Part shown: positions 58,119-64,000 of the stretch, piece by piece
Position numbering within the stretch: the stretch's first letter is position 1
Layout: the number at the start of each line of letters is the position of its first letter
NCBI RefSeq assembly: GCF_004917065.1
Contig: NZ_SSYA01000001.1
Location: 1,806,161 to 1,870,160 of the forward strand
Direction of reading: 5' to 3'
Origin: Geomonas ferrireducens
GTDB taxonomy: Bacteria; Desulfobacterota; Desulfuromonadia; Geobacterales; Geobacteraceae
DNA length: 64,000 nt
Position numbers and translations under genes: made by a program
The notes under the pieces: generated by a model
Told to the model about the DNA's origin: nothing
The model's input: the letters and a program-made list of their open reading frames with translations, nothing else
Database searches by the model: none

Positions 58119-59414
58119 ATGTTCAGCTGTACCAAGAAGGTTCTCCCCAACGGGTTGCGCCTCGTCTCGGTCGAGATGCCGCACCTGCACAGCGCGGAGA
58201 TCGCCATCTACATTAAGGCGGGAGGGCGCAACGACACTCCCGGCAAGGCTGGTATCTCCCACTTCCTCGAGCACATGCTCTTTCGCGGCTCAAGCGAGTT
58301 CGCCTCCAATCTCGAACTCGAGATCGCCTTTGAGGCGATCGGCGGCAGCGTGAACGCGGCGACCGACGAGGAGACCACCTGTTACTTCTCGCGGGTGCAT
58401 CCCGACCAGATCGGCGAGGGGATTCGCCTGTTCTCCTCGATGCTGCTCACTCCTACCCTTGAGGGGCTGGAGATCGAGAAGCGTATCATCACCGAGGAGG
58501 CGCTCGAGGACATCAACGAGCGCGGCGAGGAGACCAACACCAGCAACCTCTGCAGCAAGCTGTTGTGGCCGGACCATCCGCTTGGCACCCCGACCATCGG
58601 TTATCTCGAGAGCATCAAGGGAATCACAGTCGAGGACCTGCGCGCCTATCTCGCCGCCCATTACGTGCCGGGGAACGCCTTGATTGTCGCGGCCGGCAGG
58701 CACGATTCCGATGCTTTCTTCGCCGCCTGCGATAGCCACTTCGCAGGATGGGGAGGAGGCAGGCCTCCCGCGTTGCTGCCGCCCGTCGAGCAGCAGGACG
58801 AGCCGCGCTCGCTCTTCGTGAAGGATTCCGACAGCCAGGTGAACCTGCAGATCGCCTTCCGCGGTTTCGCGCGGCAGGACAAGCGGCTCATGGGCTTAAG
58901 GCTCATGCGGCGCATCCTCTGCGGCGGCGGGACCTCTCGGCTGCACCTCTCATTGAGGGAGAAGCTCGGCATCGTCTACTCGGTGGATGCTTCGCTTTCC
59001 GCCTACGAGGAGACCGGCGCGTTCGCCATCGAGCTCGCCACCGCGCCGGAGAACCTGGTGCTTGCCGTATCCGAGGTGCTGCGCGAGGTGAAGAGTCTTG
59101 CCTTCGAGGAAGTTGGGGAGGCGGAGCTCGCGCGGGTCAAGGAAGGATACTTCTACGATCTCGAGTACAGTGCCGATTCCACTTATGAAATGCAGGTGCG
59201 TTACGGCTGGGGCGAGCTTATGTCGCTTGTCCGGAGCATCGATGAGGATCGCATCGAGGCCGGTGCCATCGGGGGCGAGCAGCTCATGCACACAGCGCAC
59301 GCCCTCTTCGCGCCGAAGAACCTGACCTTGGCCGCGGTCGGGCCGTGGAAAGCCGGCGCGAAGCGCGCCGTGGAGAAGCTGGTCCGTGAGTACCAGAAGG
59401 GTTGGAGGAGTTAG
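58119..59414 (+). CDS. M16-family zinc peptidase
   Basis: A 431-residue peptidase with the inverted zinc motif HFLEHMLF (HxxEH) near residue 48 and the distal glutamate near 124-131 (EALEDINERGEE). Second-domain motifs (SDSQVNLQIAFRGFARQDK) fit the family. One-chain M16B proteins like this one work as dimers, cytoplasmic or periplasmic. No signal peptide is visible, so it is likely cytoplasmic. Follows the YqaA-like gene with a 14-base gap. Confidence 0.9.
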   Translation: MFSCTKKVLPNGLRLVSVEMPHLHSAEIAIYIKAGGRNDTPGKAGISHFLEHMLFRGSSEFASNLELEIAFEAIGGSVNAATDEETTCYFSRVHPDQIGEGIRLFSSMLLTPTLEGLEIEKRIITEEALEDINERGEETNTSNLCSKLLWPDHPLGTPTIGYLESIKGITVEDLRAYLAAHYVPGNALIVAAGRHDSDAFFAACDSHFAGWGGGRPPALLPPVEQQDEPRSLFVKDSDSQVNLQIAFRGFARQDKRLMGLRLMRRILCGGGTSRLHLSLREKLGIVYSVDASLSAYEETGAFAIELATAPENLVLAVSEVLREVKSLAFEEVGEAELARVKEGYFYDLEYSADSTYEMQVRYGWGELMSLVRSIDEDRIEAGAIGGEQLMHTAHALFAPKNLTLAAVGPWKAGAKRAVEKLVREYQKGWRS

Positions 59415-59430
59415 GTAACCCCCGAAAGCT

Positions 59431-59525
59431 TTAACGCAAAGGCGCGGAGGCGCCAAGACGCAAAGAGAGACCAAACATTCCTGAACGGTCTCTTTGCGCC
59501 TCTGCGGCTTGGCGACTTTGCGTTA
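59431..59525. repeat. AACGCAAAG-type palindromic element, copy 2
   Basis: The left arm TTAACGCAAAGGCGCGGAGG and right arm CCTCTGCGGCTTGGCGACTT (ending in TGCGTTA) are imperfect complements around AGAGAGACC...GGTCTCT, an inner stem. It lies between the M16 peptidase and cbiX genes. Confidence 0.85.
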
Positions 59526-59556
59526 TGGATTTGAAGGCTTTTTGAATGGAGCAGAT

Positions 59557-59940
59557 ATGAAGACGGCATTACTTTTGATGGCGCACGGCAGCAGGATCGC
59601 CGAGGCGAACAACGCGGTACACGAGATCGCGGCCCGCGTTAAGAAGATGACCCAGTTCGAGATCGTCGAGGTCTCGTTCCGCGAACAGCACCTCCCGAAC
59701 ATCCAGCAGGGGGTCGATGCCTGCGTGGCTCAAGGGGCGGAGCGCATCCTCCTCGTCCCCTATTTCCTCTACATGGGCGCCCACGTACAGGAGGACCTCC
59801 CGGAAGAACTGGAAGAAGCGAGAAAGCGCCACCCGGGTGTTGAGATGGTGCTCGGCAAACATCTCGGCGTGCACGACAAGCTGGCCGAGGTGGTGGTGGA
59901 GCGCGTCGCGGAAAGCCTCACCGAGCAGAGGTGGCACTGA
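59557..59940 (+). CDS. cbiX: CbiX-type cobaltochelatase-like protein
   Basis: A 127-residue short CbiX: ALLLMAHGSRIAEANNAVHEI has the first metal histidine, and PYFLYMGAHVQEDLP the second. It inserts cobalt into sirohydrochlorin early in the anaerobic (early-cobalt) B12 route. It begins a chain of cobalamin genes; its stop overlaps the next start by TGATG. Possible alternative substrates such as iron for sirohaem cannot be excluded. Confidence 0.88.
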   Translation: MKTALLLMAHGSRIAEANNAVHEIAARVKKMTQFEIVEVSFREQHLPNIQQGVDACVAQGAERILLVPYFLYMGAHVQEDLPEELEEARKRHPGVEMVLGKHLGVHDKLAEVVVERVAESLTEQRWH

Positions 59941-60587
59941 TGTCGGTGCACCTGCGCCCCGAGGAGATCGAGGCGGAATCCTTCCGGATCATCGAGGAGG
60001 AACTGGGGCAGCACGACTGGAACGCCCAGATGTGGCCCCTCGTGCGCCGCGCCATCCACACGAGCGCCGATTTCGATTACGCCCGCAGCATGGTGATCAC
60101 AGAAAAGGCGGTGGCAAGCGGCATCGCGGCGCTCCGCGACGGACTCGGTGTGGTCACCGACACCAACATGATCATCTCCGGGATGAGCAAGGAACGGCTC
60201 GGACGCTTCAAGGTGCAGGCCTCCTGCTTCGTTGCGGACCCGCAGGTGGCGAAGGAAGCGAAAGAGCAGGGTGTCACCCGTTCCATCCTCGCCATGCGCA
60301 AGGCGGCAAGGGATGCGGCAAACGGCATCTTCGTCATAGGCAACGCGCCGACCGCACTATTCGAGTTGATCAGGCTCGTGCGCGAGGAAGGGGTTCGCCC
60401 TAGGCTAATCGTGGCGCTGCCGGTCGGTTTCGTCGGCGCCGCGGAAAGCAAGGAAGCCTTGAAGGAACTGGCCCGGGAATTCCCGGAGCTGCAGTTCGTC
60501 TCCAACACCGGCCGCAAGGGGGGCTCCAACGTGGCCGCTGCGGTGATGAATGCGATACTGATCCAGGCGGAAGTATCCGGATCGTGA
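59940..60587 (+). CDS. cbiC: Precorrin-8X/cobalt-precorrin-8 methylmutase
   Basis: A 215-residue CbiC/CobH. SADFDYARSMVIT, DTNMIISGMSKERL and NAPTALFELI are family motifs around the active-site region. Moves a methyl group from C11 to C12 in the corrin ring. Starts on the stop of cbiX. Second gene of the cobalamin chain. Confidence 0.92.
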   Translation: MSVHLRPEEIEAESFRIIEEELGQHDWNAQMWPLVRRAIHTSADFDYARSMVITEKAVASGIAALRDGLGVVTDTNMIISGMSKERLGRFKVQASCFVADPQVAKEAKEQGVTRSILAMRKAARDAANGIFVIGNAPTALFELIRLVREEGVRPRLIVALPVGFVGAAESKEALKELAREFPELQFVSNTGRKGGSNVAAAVMNAILIQAEVSGS

Positions 60588-60675
60588 ATTTGATGCAGTT
60601 TGCCGGGACCCGTTACCGGCCTGCATTTGCCATGTAATTCAATTGAAATTTTTTCGTCTTCACATGGGATGAAAT

Positions 60676-61746
60676 ATGAGCGGGAAAGAATTGAGATACG
60701 GCTACACGACAGGAGCCTGTGCCGCTGCTGCCGTTAAGGGCGCCGCCCAGATGCTGCGCGATCAGACCCTGATCGAGGAGGTTCAGCTCACGCTCCCCTG
60801 CGGCAAGGGGGCGCGTTTCCGGATCCACGGGGGTGTACTGCGCGACAACACGGCATCCTGTTACGTGGTGAAAGATGCCGGCGATGATCCGGACGTGACC
60901 AACGGCGCGGAGATCCATGTCACCGCGAAGGCGGACATGTTCACCAAGAACTGCATCGTCGTCAAGGGGGGCGTCGGCATCGGGAAGGTCACTAAGCCGG
61001 GACTCGCAGTCCCGGTGGGTGAATGGGCCATCAACCCGGTGCCGCGCAGCATGATCATGGAGGTGATCAAGGAGGTGTTCGCCCTGCGCTGCGTTCCGGC
61101 GACGCTCACCTTCACCATCAGCATCCCCAACGGCGAGGAACTCGCGAAGAAGACGCTCAACGAGCGGCTGGGAATCGTGGGGGGGCTGTCCATCCTCGGC
61201 ACCACCGGGATCGTCAAGCCTATTTCCACCAGGGCCTGGACCGATACGGTCGATGCCTCCATAGATGTCGCGCTTGCCTGCGGCTCCCGTCTCGTGGTCC
61301 TATCAACGGGTCGCACCTCCGAGCTCGTGGCCCAGCAGCAGCTTAAACTCACCGAGGAATCCTTCATCATGATGGGGGATCATTTCGGGTACTCGTTGAA
61401 AAGCTGTGCCAAGAAAGGGGTGCCCGAAGTCGTGGTTGCGGGGCAGTTCGCTAAGCTGGTGAAGATCGCCTGCGGGCACGAACAGACCCACGTTACCTCG
61501 TCGGAGCTTGACCTAGTCACGCTGGCATCGTGGATGAAAGCTGATCCGCGGACGGCGCACCTAGAGCATCTGGCCCACGGAGCGAACACGGCGCGCCACG
61601 TTCTCGAGGCTTCGGGGAGCGACCCGGCGCTGATCGAACTTGTCTGCGGGAAGGTGGCGCAGGCCTGCTCCGAGCTGGCGCCTTGGGTGAAGGCCCGGGT
61701 GCTCCTTGCGGGTTACCAGGGCGAGGTACTCTACCTCGACAAATGA
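60676..61746 (+). CDS. cbiD: Cobalt-precorrin-5B C1-methyltransferase
   Basis: A 356-residue CbiD. The N-terminal LRYGYTTGACAAAAVKGAAQ is the family signature. Further motifs: VVKGGVGIGKVTKPGLAVPVGEWAINPVPR and LSTGRTSELVAQQQL. Methylates at C1 in the anaerobic pathway. The gap of 88 bases from cbiC holds no gene. GGGATGA lies before the ATG. Confidence 0.92.
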   Translation: MSGKELRYGYTTGACAAAAVKGAAQMLRDQTLIEEVQLTLPCGKGARFRIHGGVLRDNTASCYVVKDAGDDPDVTNGAEIHVTAKADMFTKNCIVVKGGVGIGKVTKPGLAVPVGEWAINPVPRSMIMEVIKEVFALRCVPATLTFTISIPNGEELAKKTLNERLGIVGGLSILGTTGIVKPISTRAWTDTVDASIDVALACGSRLVVLSTGRTSELVAQQQLKLTEESFIMMGDHFGYSLKSCAKKGVPEVVVAGQFAKLVKIACGHEQTHVTSSELDLVTLASWMKADPRTAHLEHLAHGANTARHVLEASGSDPALIELVCGKVAQACSELAPWVKARVLLAGYQGEVLYLDK

Positions 61747-61887
61747 TTTTTCGCTCGCAGTACGGCTTCCCTCTGTCGGTTCTCCTCTCTTCGCTTTGCG
61801 GCGGAGGGGAGAGTGACCGAAGGGGAGGGGGCATCTGGAGCGGCATGAAGTTAGACCTTTGAATTGCGATGAAAAAAGGAGCGGGCC

Positions 61888-63105
61888 ATGGCAGAGCAAA
61901 AGATCTATCTTGTCGGCGCCGGTATCGAAGGATGGGAAGGGTTCGGCAAGCAGGCACTCGAGGTGATCGACCAGGCCGAGGTCCTGATCGGCCACAAGCG
62001 TCTCCTCGACATCTTCCCCGACTTCAAGGGGGAGAAACGTCCCCTGGAAGACCTCTCCATCATGCTGGAGTACCTGAAGCACACGGAGAAGAGGACCGTC
62101 GTTCTCGGCTCCGGCGATCCCAACTTCTTCGGTGTCGCGCGCTTCCTGCTCAGAAACCTCCCCAAGGAGCGGGTCGAGATCTACCCGAACGTCACCAGCG
62201 TCCAGTACGCCTTCGCGAGGATCAAGGAGCCCTGGGACGACGCGACCTTCGTCTCGGTGCACGGCAGGGGGATCAAACCCGCCCTTGACCGCATCATCGC
62301 CTCGGAAAAGATCGCCGTCCTCACGGACAGCGTCAACACCCCGGCCGTCCTCGCCAAGGAGCTGATCGGGCGAGGCGCCGAGGGGTACGAGGCCTGGGTC
62401 TGCGAGGACCTGGGGCTTCCCACCGAAAAGTTCACCAAAACGGACATCCGCGGGCTGGCTGAAGTTTCCTGCTCGCCGCTCAACATCCTCATCCTCATCA
62501 AGACTTGGGAGCCGAACCTCCAGAACTACCCGATGATCGGCATCAGGGACGACGAGTTCGCCACCGCCAAGAAGCTGATCACCAAGGAAGAGGTGCGCGC
62601 CATCACGCTCGGCAAGCTGCAGCTCCAGGACGACCTGGTGATGTGGGACATCGGCGCCGGGAGCGGCTCGGTATCGATCGAGGCGGGGAACCTGATGCCC
62701 AACGGGCGCATCTTCGCCCTCGAAAAGAACCCGCAGTACCTGAGCTTCCTGAAGGAAAACCTCAAAAAGTTCGTGGCCAGAAACGTCACCGTTATGGAAA
62801 GCTACGCTCCGGAAGGGCTTGAGGATCTCCCCGACCCGGACCGCGTCTTCATCGGCGGCTCCGGCGGTATGCTGGAGGAGATCATCGAGGCGGTCGACAA
62901 ACGCCTGAAGCCGGACGGCTTCATCGTGCTGAACGCGGTGACCCTGGACACCCTCACCAAGTCGGTGGAATTCCTCGAGGACCACGGCTACACCGTCGAG
63001 GTCACCTGCGTCAACATCTCCAAGACCCGCAGCCTCACCGAGTACAAGATGTTCGCCGCCCATAACCCGGTCTACGTCATCGCGGCCTGGAAAGGGGAGG
63101 AGTAG
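61888..63105 (+). CDS. cbiET: Bifunctional precorrin-6Y methyltransferase CbiE-CbiT
   Basis: A 405-residue fusion. Residues 1-200 are the CbiE methyltransferase (IYLVGAGIEGWEGFGKQALEVIDQAE, GDPNFFGVARFLL). Residues about 210-405 are CbiT, with the SAM loop WDIGAGSGSVSIEAG near 251 and VFIGGSGGMLEEI near 322. Together they methylate C5 and C15 and decarboxylate, as in CobL. AAAAAAGGAGCGGGCC precedes the ATG. Its stop overlaps the next start (TAGTG). Confidence 0.93.
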   Translation: MAEQKIYLVGAGIEGWEGFGKQALEVIDQAEVLIGHKRLLDIFPDFKGEKRPLEDLSIMLEYLKHTEKRTVVLGSGDPNFFGVARFLLRNLPKERVEIYPNVTSVQYAFARIKEPWDDATFVSVHGRGIKPALDRIIASEKIAVLTDSVNTPAVLAKELIGRGAEGYEAWVCEDLGLPTEKFTKTDIRGLAEVSCSPLNILILIKTWEPNLQNYPMIGIRDDEFATAKKLITKEEVRAITLGKLQLQDDLVMWDIGAGSGSVSIEAGNLMPNGRIFALEKNPQYLSFLKENLKKFVARNVTVMESYAPEGLEDLPDPDRVFIGGSGGMLEEIIEAVDKRLKPDGFIVLNAVTLDTLTKSVEFLEDHGYTVEVTCVNISKTRSLTEYKMFAAHNPVYVIAAWKGEE

Positions 63106-63815
63106 TGGCGGTTGTCTACGCGGTAGGGGTAGGGCCGGGCGATCCGGAGCTGTTGACCAGGAAGGCGGAGCGGATTTTGAGGAGCGTGGATGTCATCTGC
63201 GCTCCGACCGGGGCGGCGGAAGGCGGGAGCTACGCGCTTTCCATCGTCGAGGAGTTCATCGACCGCAGCCGGCAGGAGGTGCTGGTTCAGCTCTTCCCCA
63301 TGGTGAAGGATATGAAGGGGCTCGATCCCTACTGGGAGGAGGCCGCGGACCAGGTCGCGCAGCGCATCGCCCAGGGGAAGGACGTGGCCTTCGTCACCAT
63401 CGGCGACCCGTTTCTTTATTCCACCTACCTCTACATCCACCGGATCTTCCTCGCCAAGTATCCCGAAATTAAGATAGAAGTGGTGCCGGGGATTTCCAGC
63501 ATCCTCGCCTCCTCGGCCGTTTCCGGACTGCCGCTGGGGCTTGGGGCGGAGCGGATCGCCATCCTTCCCGCCACCTACGAGAAGGACGAGTTGAAGCGGA
63601 CCCTCGATGAGTTCGACACCGTGGTGCTCATGAAGGTAAGTCGGGTTTTCGATGCCGTGTACGCGGCGTTGAAGGAACTGGGGCGCGAGAAAAGCGGCGT
63701 CTTCGTGCGTCGGGTCGGCTCCGCCGATGAAGAGGTGCACCACGACCTGGAGGCGCTCCTGGGGCAGAAGCTTGATTACCTCTCCATGCTGATTGTCAGG
63801 AAGAGCCCGCTGTAA
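63105..63815 (+). CDS. cbiL: Precorrin-2/cobalt-factor II C20-methyltransferase
   Basis: A 236-residue SAM-dependent methyltransferase of the CobI/CbiL type: AVGVGPGDPELLTRKAERIL at the start and FVTIGDPFLYSTYLYIH near residue 101, with VVPGISSILASSAVSGLPLG near 126-145. It methylates C20 of the tetrapyrrole. GTG start overlaps the cbiET stop. In the full pathway it acts before cbiC/D/E/T; gene order does not follow reaction order. The operon likely continues beyond the window. Confidence 0.92.
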   Translation: MAVVYAVGVGPGDPELLTRKAERILRSVDVICAPTGAAEGGSYALSIVEEFIDRSRQEVLVQLFPMVKDMKGLDPYWEEAADQVAQRIAQGKDVAFVTIGDPFLYSTYLYIHRIFLAKYPEIKIEVVPGISSILASSAVSGLPLGLGAERIAILPATYEKDELKRTLDEFDTVVLMKVSRVFDAVYAALKELGREKSGVFVRRVGSADEEVHHDLEALLGQKLDYLSMLIVRKSPL

Positions 63816-63838
63816 CCGGATGTAAATCTAAGAATCTT

Positions 63839-63950
63839 CAACGCAAAGACGCAAAGGCGCGGAGGCGCAAAGGTAACCGATACTAAGGGTGTAGGCCTTT
63901 GTCTTGTCCCTGTTTAAGGTTTTCTTGGCGGCTTGGCGGCTTTGCGTTAA
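63839..63950. repeat. AACGCAAAG-type palindromic element, copy 3
   Basis: The left arm CAACGCAAAGACGCAAAGG and right arm GGCTTGGCGGCTTTGCGTTA (63930-63949) are imperfect complements. A further gene start may follow: GGAAGG at 63965 and TTG at 63981, but too little is visible to call it. Confidence 0.75.
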
Positions 63951-64000
63951 ATGAATTTGGGGTTGGAAGGACGATCCCTTTTGAAAGGTATCCCGTGTCG

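Overview
This window reads as a high-GC bacterial chromosome, most likely from the Geobacter group (Geobacterales: Geobacter, Geomonas, Citrifermentans or relatives). That is inferred from gene content and style: a periplasm-type formate dehydrogenase operon, anaerobic-type cobalamin genes (cbi names), NikR, and several small lipoproteins and hypothetical genes. No rRNA or CRISPR array was seen. The only complete tRNA is tRNA-Ser(CGA) on the minus strand at 44584-44671.

Left core region (1-24,000). A formate dehydrogenase operon enters from the left: the 3' end of the catalytic subunit, the Fe-S subunit, an NrfD-type membrane subunit, then fdhE and mobA. A molybdenum-storage-like kinase-fold protein and a DDTD (TiaS-like) protein follow on the other strand, so molybdenum handling is clustered. 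Next come a strikingly periodic palindrome array (8361-8750), rsgA, two small envelope genes, ftsH, a TMEM175-type channel, a Mg2+ P-type ATPase, a cyclopropane synthase, the metNIQ methionine importer with a palindromic operator and terminator-like leader, a decayed copy of the rsgA-downstream block, wrbA, a VIT-family transporter and a rhodanese-YceI fusion.

Accessory region (about 24,100-44,640). A phage-like tail fragment and a secreted beta-helix protein precede two integrative elements that look like tandem phage-satellite-type islands at the 3' end of tRNA-Ser(CGA). Island B (34850-44583) is bounded by a 57-bp perfect direct repeat of the tRNA 3' end and carries its own integrase just inside the left repeat. 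Island A (about 26,080-34,850) has its own integrase against the shared middle repeat and runs the other way; its left end is uncertain. Both carry an AlpA/excisionase-type regulator and related replication proteins. Likely cargo is a coupled nucleoid-associated (NdpA/NA37-like) plus membrane protein pair in island A, and an AT-rich protein with a TIR/deoxyribosyltransferase-like N-terminus in island B. Both are candidate defence genes. One large island B gene is split by a 16-bp tandem duplication.

Right core region (44,700-64,000). Housekeeping genes follow: tadA, nikR, a sugar-epimerase-like oxidoreductase, a ferritin-like protein, an SlyD-type isomerase, a NUDIX hydrolase coupled to an RluA-type pseudouridine synthase, a secreted protein of CxxC repeats, a cyclase/formamidase, hslO, a U32 peptidase, DAHP synthase with a candidate attenuator, a YqaA-like protein and an M16 peptidase. 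The window ends inside the cobalamin operon (cbiX-cbiC-cbiD-cbiET-cbiL). Three families of dispersed palindromic repeats occupy intergenic spaces.
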